64,000 nt of DNA from UBA6921 sp031363085 (GTDB taxonomy: Bacteria; Pseudomonadota; Gammaproteobacteria; SG8-11): assembly GCA_031363085.1 (NCBI GenBank), contig JANLTU010000033.1:8142-72141 (forward strand). The letters run 5' to 3'. Positions 22,887 through 34,692 of the stretch are shown piece after piece. The translations under genes and the position numbers were made by a program. The notes below the pieces were generated by a model. The model saw nothing but the letters and a program-made list of their open reading frames with translations, did not search any database and was not told the origin of the DNA. Each line of letters starts with the position of its first letter. Position 1 is the first letter of the stretch.

Positions 22887-24647
22887 ATGAGATTGATTTC
22901 ATCGCGCACCGAATATTTTTCCGCACTCTTGATCATGCTCCTGTGTGTCGCGGTGATCGTCGCTTTTCCGGTGTTCGATTACGACCTGTATTGGCATTTG
23001 GCCAACGGCCGGGAAATGCTGGCGCAGCAGCGCATCATCAATGAAGAAATATTTTCATTTACCCGCGTCGGTGTGTCTTTTAGTAACCATGAATGGCTGG
23101 CGCAGGTCGTGTTGTTTTTTATTTTCCAGTCCTCGGGTTGGTTCGGGCTGTTCCTTTTCAAGGTGGTGATGGCGCTTACCACCGCCGCGATTTTGTTCGC
23201 CACCTGCCGGTCACAGGGTGCTGATCCGATGACCGCCGGCGTGTTGTGCGTAACGGCGGTTTTGGTGGGGGCGTATCGTTACAATATTCGGCCGGAGCTT
23301 TTTTCCCTGCTATTCATGTCGCTGATTATTGACCTGTGTTACCGCTTTAAGACCGGTCGTCTGGCAGCACGCGGGCTGTACCTGCTCCCGGTCATCATGG
23401 TGATTTGGGATTGGGTGCACGGCGCGGTTTTTGGTCTGGTTTTTTTGGCGGCATTCGCAGTGGGCGAGAACGGCAGCCGCTGGCTGAGCACCCGCTTTGC
23501 CGCCCTGCGCGGAATCAGCGTCCTGCCCAGCGACCGACTGCGCGCGTTGAACGTCGCGCTGGGCATCACCTTGATCGCGATGGCGGCCCATCCGCACGGG
23601 CTGTTGTCGTATGGAATATTCTTCGAATTTCTGGGCGACAATCCGCTGGTTCGGCAGGTCAACGAGTTCACACCGCCGAGCTTTAAAAATTACACGGCGT
23701 TCTGGATTTTTCTCGGATTTTCCGGCGTGTTGGTGGCGCTGTGCCGGCGTCGCATCGAGTTGACCCACGTGTTGACAGTTATCCCGTTCCTGTATTTGGC
23801 GTTGCGTTACAACCGCGCGGCCGGCGTATTTGCGCTGGTGGCGGTTCCGGTACTGGCGGCATTGTTGAGGAAGGCGCCTGAGCATGAATTATCGCCGTTG
23901 CCGGCACGGCTGAAAAACATCGGGGTCGTCGCGTTGGCGCTGGCGATCTTGGTTGATGCCGGCTACGTAAAATTTTTCAAGCCGCAGGACTTGCTTGGTT
24001 TTGGTTATCACGTCATCGAAGACGGATTTCCCGCTGGGGCCGTGCGCTTCGTCAAAGACCTCGGCGTGCGCGGCAACCTGTACAACAGCGGCGACTTCGG
24101 CGGCTATTTGGCTTTTCAGCTTGCGCCGGAACGAAAAATTTTTCAGTACAACCACCACACGGTATTCGGCGACACGCGTTACTACCTTGATCATCCGCAA
24201 GAATTGGAGCGCTGGAACATCAACTACGCGCTGATCGCACATGGCGCCGAGCGTGGCGTGCTGTTTCCCCCACAGCACTGGGCGTTGCTCTACAGTGAGC
24301 CGGTGGGGATGTTGTTGCTGCGGCGCGCGCCGGAAAACGCGGCGTTGATTGAGCGTTATGAAATCCGTTACTTCGAACCGTTGCGTTTGAACTATGATGA
24401 CTTGTCGCGACTGGCCAGCGACCCTGCGATTTACCCGCGCCTGATGCAGGAGATGGCGACTTACCTGCGTTATCGAAACGATGCTTTAATTGCCGATGTA
24501 TTTGCGCGCTTCATCACCACACCACAAGCAGCACTGCCGTTCGCCGAGCGCTTGAATTTGTTGGCGAGTGCCAGCAATTTCAATCGCGATAGCAATGCCT
24601 TGGCACAGGCCGGTGAGGGGTTGCGCAGAGCCCTCGATTACCGGTAA
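22887..24647 (+). CDS. Large GT-C-like membrane protein, paralog A
   Basis: 586 residues with about ten membrane helices in the first 370 residues and a soluble, probably periplasmic, C-terminal part. The first loop holds FDYDLYWHLANGREMLAQ and IINEEIFSFT, then NHEWLAQ, an acidic/His motif that GT-C glycosyltransferases use for metal and lipid-phosphate-sugar binding. The C-terminal region includes YNHHTVFGDTR, RWNINYAL, and ALIERYEIRYF. No biochemical role is known to me; a lipid-linked sugar transferase is inferred. Related copies lie at 49155, 59240 (fragment), 59824 and 63062 (broken). Confidence 0.75.
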   Translation: MRLISSRTEYFSALLIMLLCVAVIVAFPVFDYDLYWHLANGREMLAQQRIINEEIFSFTRVGVSFSNHEWLAQVVLFFIFQSSGWFGLFLFKVVMALTTAAILFATCRSQGADPMTAGVLCVTAVLVGAYRYNIRPELFSLLFMSLIIDLCYRFKTGRLAARGLYLLPVIMVIWDWVHGAVFGLVFLAAFAVGENGSRWLSTRFAALRGISVLPSDRLRALNVALGITLIAMAAHPHGLLSYGIFFEFLGDNPLVRQVNEFTPPSFKNYTAFWIFLGFSGVLVALCRRRIELTHVLTVIPFLYLALRYNRAAGVFALVAVPVLAALLRKAPEHELSPLPARLKNIGVVALALAILVDAGYVKFFKPQDLLGFGYHVIEDGFPAGAVRFVKDLGVRGNLYNSGDFGGYLAFQLAPERKIFQYNHHTVFGDTRYYLDHPQELERWNINYALIAHGAERGVLFPPQHWALLYSEPVGMLLLRRAPENAALIERYEIRYFEPLRLNYDDLSRLASDPAIYPRLMQEMATYLRYRNDALIADVFARFITTPQAALPFAERLNLLASASNFNRDSNALAQAGEGLRRALDYR

Positions 24648-24734
24648 AACGCCGGCACAAAATTTCGGCGCGCAAAGAACTTGTCGGTTACATCGTGGTC
24701 TCTTGCCTTGCGCGCAAGCGGCGATTAAGGTTAA

Positions 24735-24876
24735 GGGCACTTCTATAAATTTGAGAGTTCGCCCAACTGCAGGGCGCAGAAAAAATTTTTCCGCGCGCAA
24801 CTGTTGATATGTAAGCAAGAAATTTTTTCCGCAGCACAGCAAGTTGGGATGAAATCTGGATTTATAGAAGCGCTCT
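24735..24876. repeat. MITE-like imperfect inverted repeat upstream of moxR
   Basis: Two arms run towards each other: CTTCTATAAAT (24740-24750) against ATTTATAGAAG (24860-24870), an exact 11-base match; CCCAACT (24762-24768) against AGTTGGG (24842-24848); and inner AT-rich blocks GCAGAAAAAATTTTTCCG and GAAATTTTTTCCGC. Together they make an element of about 140 bases with no open reading frame, typical of a miniature inverted-repeat element or long hairpin. It fills most of the 265-base gap between paralog A and moxR. Only one copy was seen in the window. Confidence 0.65.
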
Positions 24877-24912
24877 TAAACGAAAAACACACACGGACTC
24901 CATTAACATCTC

Positions 24913-25881
24913 ATGTCACAACAACAAGCAATTGCGCTGTTACGCGCACATATCAATCAACGCATTCTGGGCCAGCAACAATTTGTCGAACGCCTGTTAA
25001 TTGCACTGCTTGCCGACGGCCACTTGCTGGTGGAGGGCGCGCCGGGTTTGGCCAAGACCACGGCGATCAAAGAATTGAGCGCCGGAATGGAAGGCGATTT
25101 TCACCGCATCCAGTTCACGCCCGATTTGCTGCCGGGCGATGTCACCGGCACGGAAATTTACCGGCCGCAAGACAGTTCGTTCGCGTTTCAGCAGGGACCG
25201 ATTTTTCACAATCTGCTGCTGGCCGACGAAATCAATCGTGCGCCGGCCAAAGTGCAGTCGGCGTTGTTGGAGGCGATGGCCGAGCGCCAGGTTACGGTTG
25301 GCAGCAAAACCTATTCGTTGCCGAAGTTGTTCATGGTAATGGCAACGCAAAATCCCATCGAGCAGGAAGGCACCTACCCGTTGCCGGAAGCGCAGCTTGA
25401 CCGTTTTTTGATGCATCTGCGGATCAGTTATCCCGACGCCGTGGCCGAGCTTGCGATTCTCAAATTGGCGCGCGCGCAGGCCAAGCGCAGCGCCCAGAGC
25501 TTGGACAAAATGCGGCCGTTGCTGACGCAAGAAGCCTTGTTCAAGGCGCGCGACGAAATTTTGGACTTGCATGTCGCGCCCTTGCTGGAAGACTACATCG
25601 TGCATCTGGTGGTGGCGACACGTGACCCCTCGGCCTACGGCGCGGATTTGAAATCCTGGGTGAACTACGGCGCCAGCCCGCGCGCCACGATTGCGCTGGA
25701 TCGCTGCGCCAAGGCGCACGCGTGGTTGAATAATCGCGATTATGTTTCGCCGGCGGATATTCACGCGGTTGCGCACGACGTGCTGCGGCACCGAATTTTA
25801 CTGACTTTCAGCGCCGAAGCAGGCGGCATCAGCTCCGACAAATTCATCACCGAGTTGATCGCGCGCGTGCCGGTTCCCTAG
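24913..25881 (+). CDS. MoxR-family AAA+ ATPase
   Basis: 322 residues. Walker A is EGAPGLAKT at about 40-48, Walker B is LLADEINRAPAKVQSALLEAM, with the MoxR sensor stretch ATQNPIEQEGTYPLPEAQLDRF and an arginine-rich lid. MoxR ATPases act as chaperones with VWA-domain partners, often in stress tolerance or protein maturation. It heads the operon moxR-DUF58-DUF4381-batA-batB/C-batD (24913-32021), the classic Bat arrangement. Confidence 0.9.
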   Translation: MSQQQAIALLRAHINQRILGQQQFVERLLIALLADGHLLVEGAPGLAKTTAIKELSAGMEGDFHRIQFTPDLLPGDVTGTEIYRPQDSSFAFQQGPIFHNLLLADEINRAPAKVQSALLEAMAERQVTVGSKTYSLPKLFMVMATQNPIEQEGTYPLPEAQLDRFLMHLRISYPDAVAELAILKLARAQAKRSAQSLDKMRPLLTQEALFKARDEILDLHVAPLLEDYIVHLVVATRDPSAYGADLKSWVNYGASPRATIALDRCAKAHAWLNNRDYVSPADIHAVAHDVLRHRILLTFSAEAGGISSDKFITELIARVPVP

Positions 25882-25893
25882 CGACCAAATAAC

Positions 25894-26799
25894 ATGCAAG
25901 GCATCCATATCACCCTCGACGAATTGATCCAGGCGCGGCTGCCGGCGCAGCGCTTGCGGCTGGCGCCGCGTGCCGCCGCACGTGCGCCGCGCGGTGGTGC
26001 GCATCTGTCGCGTTTTCGTGGGCGCGGGATCGACTTCGACGAAGTGCGTGTGTACCAGCCCGGCGACGACATTCGCGCCATGGACTGGCGCGTCACCGCG
26101 CGCACCGGACGCCCGCATACAAAAGTGTTTCGCGAGGAGCGCGAGCGTCCGGTGCTGTTTGCGGTCGATTTGGGCCCGAGCATGCAATTTGGTACGCGTG
26201 TCGCGTTCAAGTCGGTGACCGCAGCCAAAGTCGCTGCGTTTTGGGCGTGGTGCGCGGCACGGCATGGGGATCGTGTCGGTGGCGTATTGCTGCACGATCA
26301 CGGCAGTGTCGATTGCAAGCCGCGCGTCGGTCATGGCGGCGTGCTGCGTCTGTTGAACGCGCTGGCGGCGCCGGTGGTGATGTCAACATCCGCGCCCGAT
26401 GCGGGCGTTTCACAGATGTTGCAGCGTCTGCATTCGGTTGCGCACCCGGGCAGTTTGATCGTCTGGATCAGTGACTTTCGCGGCTTGGGCGCCGCGCACG
26501 AACCCGCCTTGAGTGAGTTGCGCCGTCACAGCGAGCTGGTTGCGGTGCAGATTTACGACGACCTGGAAACGCAGTTGCCACCGCCGGGCCGCTACTGCGT
26601 CAGCGACGGTCGCCGCTCGCTGGACTTCGACGCGGCCGACCCGGTTTTGCGCAAGGCGTACCAACAACGCTTCGCGCAACACACGCATGAGCTGCAAAGG
26701 TTGTTGCACGCGTTGTCGGTCCGTATGCTGCGCATCGCGACGCACGACGACACTTATACTGTGCTCAGCCGCGAGTTGCGTGCGCTGTACGGACGCTAG
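25894..26799 (+). CDS. DUF58 domain protein of the Bat operon
   Basis: 301 residues. It has the DUF58 signature: GRGIDFDEVRVYQPGDDIRAMDWRVTARTGRPHTKVFREERE and then a VWA-like segment VLFAVDLGPSMQFG, where the MIDAS motif is reduced (DLGPS). DUF58 proteins sit next to MoxR ATPases throughout bacteria and are thought to be their substrates or partners. It starts 12 bases after moxR and has no signal peptide, so it is cytoplasmic or membrane-associated through partners. Confidence 0.88.
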   Translation: MQGIHITLDELIQARLPAQRLRLAPRAAARAPRGGAHLSRFRGRGIDFDEVRVYQPGDDIRAMDWRVTARTGRPHTKVFREERERPVLFAVDLGPSMQFGTRVAFKSVTAAKVAAFWAWCAARHGDRVGGVLLHDHGSVDCKPRVGHGGVLRLLNALAAPVVMSTSAPDAGVSQMLQRLHSVAHPGSLIVWISDFRGLGAAHEPALSELRRHSELVAVQIYDDLETQLPPPGRYCVSDGRRSLDFDAADPVLRKAYQQRFAQHTHELQRLLHALSVRMLRIATHDDTYTVLSRELRALYGR

Positions 26800-26810
26800 T
26801 GCAACGCGAT

Positions 26811-26893
26811 GTTGAATGCTTATATGGTGAAGGCTAAATGCTAAGCGTGTGTTTTGACGCACACTAAAAATTTAACATTCTTAAAACTGAAAT
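26811..26893 (+). repeat. Dispersed repeat, copy 1 (3' end of the DUF58 gene)
   Basis: The stretch GTTGAATGCTTATATGGTGAAGG followed by an AAGCGTGTG stem-like part and AATTTAA-CATTC matches, over about 80 bases with a few changes, the minus strand at 34692-34605. It is itself imperfectly palindromic (left GAAGGCTAAATGCTAAGCGTG against the reverse complement of the right end). It begins 12 bases after the DUF58 stop and ends just before the DUF4381 gene. Both copies sit at the 3' end of a gene. Confidence 0.65.
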
Positions 26894-26906
26894 TGGGCTT
26901 TGCGTG

Positions 26907-27371
26907 ATGGCTGATTCCGTCGAACTGCTGAACAACCTGCACGACATCCACGCGCCCCCGCCGGTGTCATGGTGGCCGCCGGCTCCCGGTTGGTGGCTGT
27001 TGCTGGGGTTGTTAGTGCTCGCACTGGCGCTGTGGTGGTGGCGCCGGCGCACGCACGGATGGCGGCATTACGCGTTGCGCGAATTGCAGGTTTTAGAGGC
27101 GGAATTTCAAGCCAGCGCCGATGTCGTAAGCGGTGTTACGCGCTTGTCGGTTTTGTTGCGGCGCGTGGCGCTCACGGTGCGCCCGGCGGCCAACGTCGCC
27201 GGTTTGACCGGTGACGCCTGGCTGAAATTTCTGGACGAAAGCGCCGGTATGCAGCAATTCAACAGCGCGATTGGGCGGATGTTGACAAGCGCCCCGTACG
27301 CGTGTGCGCAAGTCGTCGAGCTGCCTGCGCTCATCACGCTGGCACGTGCTTGGGTTAAAAAAGTCTCATGA
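26907..27371 (+). CDS. DUF4381 membrane protein of the Bat operon
   Basis: About 154 residues with one membrane helix (WWLLLGLLVLALALWWWRRR) near residues 28-50 after a Pro-rich stretch (HAPPPVSWWPPAPG), followed by a helical cytoplasmic domain. This is the DUF4381 layout, found between DUF58 and BatA in proteobacterial Bat operons. ATG at 26907 lies directly after a GTG in frame. The 3' end overlaps the batA start by four bases (ATGA). Confidence 0.82.
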   Translation: MADSVELLNNLHDIHAPPPVSWWPPAPGWWLLLGLLVLALALWWWRRRTHGWRHYALRELQVLEAEFQASADVVSGVTRLSVLLRRVALTVRPAANVAGLTGDAWLKFLDESAGMQQFNSAIGRMLTSAPYACAQVVELPALITLARAWVKKVS

Positions 27372-28416
27372 TTAAATTTGCGTGGATGTGGATATTTTTG
27401 TTGCTGCCGCTGCCGTTATTGGTGCGGGCGTTGTGGCCGGCAGCGCGCGACGCGCGCGAGGTTGCGCTCACCGTGCCGTTTTTTTCGACGTTCGCCGCGC
27501 TGGCGACACGGCCGGCGCAGATCAGCAGCGCGTGGTGGCGGGTGGCCGGGTTGTTCGCCATCTGGTTGCTGCTACTGGTCGCCGCCGCACGCCCGCAGCG
27601 CCTGGGTGATGCCGACAGCTTGCCGGTGACGGGTCGTGACTTACTGCTGGCGGTCGATCTGTCGGGCAGTATGGAAACGCCCGATATCGCCTTGCATGGC
27701 AAGCCCGCGACGCGCTTGCAGGTGGTGCAGGAGCTCGGCGGTGACTTTATCGCGCGGCGTGCCGGCGACCGCGTTGGCTTGATTCTGTTCGGCAAGCGCG
27801 CCTATGTGCAAACGCCGCTGACCTTCGACCGCGCCACCACGCGCACGATGCTCGATGAAGCCGAGATCGGTTTGGCAGGTAATGAAACCGCCATCGGCGA
27901 CGCCATTGCCGTGGCCATTAAACATCTGCGCGACGTGCCGCAAGACAGTCGCGTGCTGGTGCTGTTGACCGACGGCGCCAACACCGCCGGCGAACTGGCG
28001 CCGACACAAGCGGCGGCGCTCGCCGCCCAATATCATGTGCGCGTTTACACCATCGGTGTGGGCGCCGATTCGCTCGATATCAGCACCTTGATGGGCGCGC
28101 CGGCGTTTAGCGGCATGTTGCGTCAACGCCTGATGAATCCGTCCTCCGATCTGGATGAAAAGCTGCTCAAGCAGATTGCCGAGACCACCGGCGGGCACTA
28201 TTTTCGTGCGCGTGACAGCGCCGGACTGGAAGGTATTTATCACGAGCTTGACAAATTAGAGCCGCACGCCCGCGTCGATGAAATAATTCGTCCGGTCGCG
28301 GAGCTTTACTATTGGCCACTGGCCGCAGCGTTTGGCGTTGCATTGACGCTCGCTGGGTGGCGTATCGGGCGGCAGCGTGCCGGCGCAATACGGCGCATCG
28401 CAGCGAGTGCCACGTC

Positions 28417-28420
<4 letters not shown>
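27368..28420 (+). CDS. batA: BatA-like VWA-domain membrane protein
   Basis: 350 residues with membrane helices at the start (about 5-20 and 58-77) and near the end. The VWA domain has an intact MIDAS: DLSGSM with D-x-S-x-S, then the Thr in DRATTRTMLDE and the Asp in TDGAN. VWA proteins bind ligands through a metal ion here. BatA works with MoxR and BatB in oxidative-stress tolerance or envelope function in several species. It starts in an ATGA overlap and ends with the ATGA that starts the next gene. Confidence 0.88.
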
Positions 28421-30269
<1,849 letters not shown>

Positions 30270-30273
<4 letters not shown>

Positions 30274-32021
30274 ACCTATGGAGTGTAGTGTTAGCCGCGC
30301 TCTGGTTATGGAGTACGCCGTTATGGGCGGCCGAGGTGAGCGCGCAGGTCGACCGCAATATCGTCACGCAGAATGAAACGCTGGAGTTGACGCTTGAGCT
30401 AAGCGACCAGGACGGCACGCCCGATCTAGCGCCGTTGGAGCAAGATTTCACTGTGCTCAACAACGCACGCAGCAACCGCATCAGCATCGTCAACGGGCGC
30501 GTCGACACGCGCAACGAATGGGTGTTGACATTGGCCCCCAAACGCGCCGGTGAGCTGCGCATTCCGGCGCTTGCGGTCGGCGACAAGCATACCGATCCAA
30601 TCATCGTAAAAGTGGTTGCCGGTAAAGCCGGCGTTGCGCGCAACGATGTGATTCTGGAGGCGACGGTCGATACGCGTAGCCTCGATGTGCAGGCACAATT
30701 GATTTACACGCTGCGCCTGTTGCATGGCGTAGATTTGCGCGAAGGCACGTTGAGCGTGCCCGACCTGCGCAACGCCATCGTTGAACGCTTGGGTGAAGAC
30801 ACCGCCAGCGAAGTGCTGCGTGACGGGCGGCGTTATCGCGTGGTGGAGCGTAAATACGCGATATTTCCGCAGACCAGCGGCCCCTTCAAAATTCCTCCCG
30901 CCGAGTTCAACGGCAAAACTGTGGCGCGCGGCAGCTCGCAGTTCGACAGTTTTTTCAACCGCCGTTTCGGCGCTGATCCGTTCGATCAGGTTTTCGGCGG
31001 TGGTCAGACAGTGCGCGCGCGCGCCGATGAAATTGTGGTGAATGTGGCCGCGCAACCCAAGGACACCTTGGGCGGTTGGTGGCTGCCGGCAAAAAATATC
31101 AAGCTCAGCGACGAATGGGCGCCGAACCCGCCGCAGTTTCGCGTCGGCGAACCGGTGACGCGCACTTTGGTGCTGGAAGCCGACGGACTGACCGCGCAAC
31201 AACTCCCGGATGTAGGTCAGGCGGACATCGCCGGCATGAAGCTCTATCCCGATCAACCGAGCAAAGAAACGGCAGCGCATTCAAACGGCGTAACAGCGAA
31301 AAAAACCCTGAAAATTGCGCTGATCGCAACGCGGCCCGGCCAGTTGCAACTGCCGCCGGTAGAGGTGACTTGGTGGGATACACGACGGCGTGCGCTCCAG
31401 GTCGCGACATTACCGGCGCGTTGGGTCGACGTGCTCCCTGCGGCGGATGCCGGCGGTGCGAATACGCCGGTTATTACAGCTTCCCCGCTGCCTGCGCTCA
31501 GCGCTCCGGTGCGCCCGCCTGCGGATACCGCGCTGTCGCTCGAAGACGCTGCGCCGACGTCGTCGCCGAATTACTGGCCCTATTTCACGGTGGTGGCGGT
31601 GGTGGCTTGGTTGCTCACGACCCTGGCGTGGTGGCGCGGCCGCCGCATGCCGGCAACGGTCGAGCGCGCCGGGATGCATTCCGAAGCACAATCACTTGAT
31701 GTCAAGAACGCGCGTGCCGCCGTGCATGCGGCGTGCGCAAGCCGCGATGCAAAGCAATTGCGTGACGCGTTACTGCGCTGGGCGGCCTGCCATTGGCGCG
31801 ATGCGCCACCGCGTAACATTGTCGATCTGGCCGCGCAGGTGAGCGACGCAGCACTGCGGCAGTTTTTGTTAGATCTGGAACGCGACGGCTACGCCGCACA
31901 CGTCGAAGCGCTGGATATAAAAGCCATGAGCGCCGCCATCGTTGCCTGGGTGGATCGCGCACCGACCAAAGCGCCGAAGCGTGCGAGTGAGGTAGGGTTG
32001 CGGGCGCTATATCCAAACTGA
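30270..32021 (+). CDS. batD: BatD-like exported protein, last gene of the Bat operon
   Basis: 583 residues. A signal peptide (MNLWSVVLAALWLWSTPLWA) precedes repeated beta-sandwich domains (VSAQVDRNIVTQNETLELTLELSDQDGTPDL...FTVLNN) typical of BatD, the oxygen-tolerance protein family. One membrane helix lies near residues 440-460 (YFTVVAVVAWLLTTLAWW), with a cytoplasmic helical tail. ATGA overlap with batB. The stop is 13 bases from the convergent HDOD gene. Confidence 0.87.
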
Positions 32022-32034
32022 AAGTCTGATGCGA

Positions 32035-32901
32035 CTAATTCGTCGTCAGCATCAACGCCATCTTGTGAATCTCCGACACTTTGCCACGCACTTCGGCAAT
32101 GGATGTCAGCACTGTCTCCGCCGGTAATTGCAACGGCTCGACTTCCAGGGGGTCTACCTCCACGTCTTGGCCCATTGCGAAGGTGTGCGCCCAGCGCGCG
32201 CACACGCCAATCAAGTGGCACAGTTGCCAGTGCGTGCCGCGATAACTCAAGTCGTGTTGGTGTTCGATGACGGCGATGACTTCTACCGGGATATGCCATT
32301 TTTTCGCCAGAATTGCGCCGGCGCGCCGCCGGTCGATGCCGATCAAACGCTCTTCGATGTCTGCAATGTCACGTTCAGGTTCTAACATCTCAATCGACAC
32401 CACTTGGCTGACCTTGTCCGGGTAGGTATGTGCAAGCACCAGCAAGCCGATGTTGTGCAACAGGCCGCACAGGTAACTCTTGTCGGCCATCCCCGTGACC
32501 GGCGTCAGCAGATGCGGCGCGATTTTCTGCGCCAGAATCGCCGTCTTGATCGCCTGCGCCCAGTACAGCTCGACATGAAAGCCGGGACACTTGTTGGCTT
32601 TAAACGGTCCGGCCAGCACCACACTCAGCGCAATGCTGAACACATTGTTGGTGCCCAGTACGCGCGTCACCGCGTCTTGCACGGTGTAAATCGGTTGCTT
32701 GCTGCCGAAGTAGGCGGAGTTGGCCACGCCGATAATGCGCGAGGTCAAGGAGGGATCGGTGTCGATGATTTTGGCCAGCGCGCCCATGGAAATCTGGTCT
32801 TTCTCCAGGGCAGCGAGGATTTGCTGCGCCGTGACTGGAATTGCCGGCAGATTAGGAATGTCGCGAATCTTAGCCGCCGTTTGAAATAGTTTGTCGGACA
32901 T
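32035..32901 (-). CDS. HDOD-domain signalling protein
   Basis: 288 residues. The HDOD domain covers about residues 12-210: LPAIPVTAQQILAAL, IDTDPSLTSRIIGVANSAYFGS, YTVQDAVTRVLGTNNV, AQAIKTAILAQKI. The catalytic HD pair of true HD hydrolases is not retained as metal-ligand motifs, as is usual for HDOD. These proteins act as regulatory output domains in signalling or motility. The gene is monocistronic or first in its unit, ending convergently with batD. Confidence 0.85.
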   Translation of the reverse strand: MSDKLFQTAAKIRDIPNLPAIPVTAQQILAALEKDQISMGALAKIIDTDPSLTSRIIGVANSAYFGSKQPIYTVQDAVTRVLGTNNVFSIALSVVLAGPFKANKCPGFHVELYWAQAIKTAILAQKIAPHLLTPVTGMADKSYLCGLLHNIGLLVLAHTYPDKVSQVVSIEMLEPERDIADIEERLIGIDRRRAGAILAKKWHIPVEVIAVIEHQHDLSYRGTHWQLCHLIGVCARWAHTFAMGQDVEVDPLEVEPLQLPAETVLTSIAEVRGKVSEIHKMALMLTTN

Positions 32902-32995
32902 GGCGCAGTCTCATGCGGCGGAAATTTTAGATATAAACACTATCGACCGCAGCAGCGATGGCTTTACCGGCGTTGAAGTCGGCTAAGTTTTTCAG

Positions 32996-33382
32996 TCACG
33001 GATGCGCATAAACAAAGCGGACAGTCGCGACCGCCAAGGAAAACCAGAAGGCATACCAGTAGTGATTGCGCGGATGGATATGCGCATTGTTTTTTTTACG
33101 GGCCACTGCGATGGCCTGCGACAGGTAGGCGGAAACCAGCGGCGAAGCCACTAGATTCAGCATCCGTAACCATGCGAGGTGAATCAGCGAGTGCTGAAAC
33201 AAAAGCAAAGATAGCCCGCCGATGGCGCCGCCCAACATCGCCCAGAGCAGGCACCTGCCTGCGAGCGAGGCAGGCTCCATGGAGCTGCGATGTTTCGAGC
33301 GCCAATCGAAGGGAAAATAGCCGATGATATTAATAATGAGCTCGAACGCGAATTGCACAACGGCGACGAGAATTTCTTCCAT
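32996..33382 (-). CDS. Small membrane protein of unknown function
   Basis: 128 residues with about three hydrophobic segments (EEILVAVVQFAFELIINIIGYFP, LLWAMLGGAIGGLSLLLF, WYAFWFSLAVATVRFVY). No recognisable family. It starts six bases after the M42-like peptidase gene on the same strand, so it is probably co-transcribed with it. Confidence 0.6.
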   Translation of the reverse strand: MEEILVAVVQFAFELIINIIGYFPFDWRSKHRSSMEPASLAGRCLLWAMLGGAIGGLSLLLFQHSLIHLAWLRMLNLVASPLVSAYLSQAIAVARKKNNAHIHPRNHYWYAFWFSLAVATVRFVYAHP

Positions 33383-33388
33383 GCGGGA

Positions 33389-34561
33389 TCAGCTTAAATA
33401 GCTACGGTAGTCGCGATAGTTCTTTTGCAAGCGTGCACGCGTTTTTTTCCACGGATCGCTCCAGGTGAGATTGCCGCGCAGCAAGGCCAGACATAATTTA
33501 AGTTGACCGTCTACGTCGTCCAGGTGCACGAATTCCGGGGCCGGACCTTGCGGCGCGCGGCAGTCCGGCCCGCCTTCGAAGCCCTGATTGTGATAATTGC
33601 CCAAGGGCACGGTGAGGGCGATGGTCGGAAAGCCGAATACCGTGGCCGCCGTGCCTTCGCAAGTGCCGCCGTCCATGACTCGACGTTGATATTTTTTGGG
33701 CAGGATTTTTTCTGCCAATTCGGTGAGCAGTTGCGTGGCGCCGCTTTCGAACAGCGTGCGCCGGTCGCCCAAACGCACCACCGGACCTTGGCCGACGAGT
33801 GCACCGGGCAAGGTGCGCGAGGCTTCCAGACTCACGCACAGCAACAGACGCTGTGCGGCCTGCAACCAGCCCAATTCAAAATGACCGATGGCGCCGATGA
33901 AGCCGACTTCCTCGCCGCGCGTCAGCAGCCCGATAAACGGCGGTGACGTTTTTGCGTTGCGTTTGCCAAACGCTTCCAACGCCGTGGCTAGGATGCAGAA
34001 CACGCCGACCAAATCATCGGCGGCCTTGGTGTACAGCAGCGCGCCGCTTTTCCACACCGGCTTGCGAAATTTAAAGCCGCCGAACAGTTCAGCGGCGGCC
34101 GGGCGGTGCGCCGAAAACAGGTTTTGCGCAAGCTGCACTTCGGCGCTGTCGATCCCGTAGCGCAGCGTGTTTAACGTTACGCGGCGCAGCACGCCCTCGC
34201 CGACTTCGCCTTCAGCATCCGCCAGCCACACGCGTGCGCCGTGCAGATGCTTCACCGGCGAGCCGCCATGCCACTTAATGGTCAACACACGCTCGCTTAG
34301 CCAGCGCACGCCGTGAAAACCGGGGTGATCCATGTGCGCGATGAACACGCGCAACGGCTCGCTGCTACGCGTGCGCAACAGCCGCTGATAGGCCGCGGGC
34401 GAATCCGCACCGACCACCAGATTGCCAAGCGGGTCGTCAAAAAACGGCACGCCGGCGGCCGCCAGCACGCGCGCCGCAAGCGCGCTGACGTGCTCCTCGC
34501 GGAACGGCGCAGTGGGTTGGGAGAGCAGGGAGAGGAGTAATTGGTAGTGGTTTGGGGTCAT
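33389..34561 (-). CDS. M42-like zinc aminopeptidase family protein
   Basis: 390 residues with the co-catalytic metal pattern of clan MH: AHMDHPGFHG near 95, the bridging Asp in KAADDLVG, general-base Glu in TRGEEVGFIGAIG, Glu in SLEASR, and a late His in YHNQGFEGG. EEVGFIGA is characteristic of the M42 branch. Such enzymes are cytosolic aminopeptidases or related amidohydrolases. Not all ligands follow the family consensus (His in HMDH), so substrate and activity remain open. ATG at 34561. Confidence 0.72.
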   Translation of the reverse strand: MTPNHYQLLLSLLSQPTAPFREEHVSALAARVLAAAGVPFFDDPLGNLVVGADSPAAYQRLLRTRSSEPLRVFIAHMDHPGFHGVRWLSERVLTIKWHGGSPVKHLHGARVWLADAEGEVGEGVLRRVTLNTLRYGIDSAEVQLAQNLFSAHRPAAAELFGGFKFRKPVWKSGALLYTKAADDLVGVFCILATALEAFGKRNAKTSPPFIGLLTRGEEVGFIGAIGHFELGWLQAAQRLLLCVSLEASRTLPGALVGQGPVVRLGDRRTLFESGATQLLTELAEKILPKKYQRRVMDGGTCEGTAATVFGFPTIALTVPLGNYHNQGFEGGPDCRAPQGPAPEFVHLDDVDGQLKLCLALLRGNLTWSDPWKKTRARLQKNYRDYRSYLS

Positions 34562-34604
34562 GGTTGTTTGAGTTGTTGGCGCAATTATGGGGGCGATGTT
34601 GGAG

Positions 34605-34692
34605 TAATTTTGAAGGCTGAATTTTTAAGGTTTAATTGAGGGGTGCGCAAAGCGCACGCTTGAATTAAACCTTCACCATTAAGCATTCAACG
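34605..34692 (-). repeat. Dispersed repeat, copy 2 (3' end of the NTF2-like gene)
   Basis: Read on the minus strand, GTTGAATGCTTAATGGTGAAGG and the following part match copy 1 at 26811-26893. Here the central palindrome is more perfect: AAGGTTTAATT (34627-34637) pairs with AATTAAACCTT (34663-34673), and GTGCGC (34643-34648) with GCGCAC (34652-34657). The element supplies the final codons and the TAA stop of the NTF2-like gene (stop at 34681-34679). No T-run follows, so it is not a classic terminator. Confidence 0.65.

Noticed and set aside
34627..34673. Rho-independent terminator for the NTF2-like gene
   Set aside because: The stem is strong but no T-run follows on the minus strand, and it belongs to a repeat found elsewhere.
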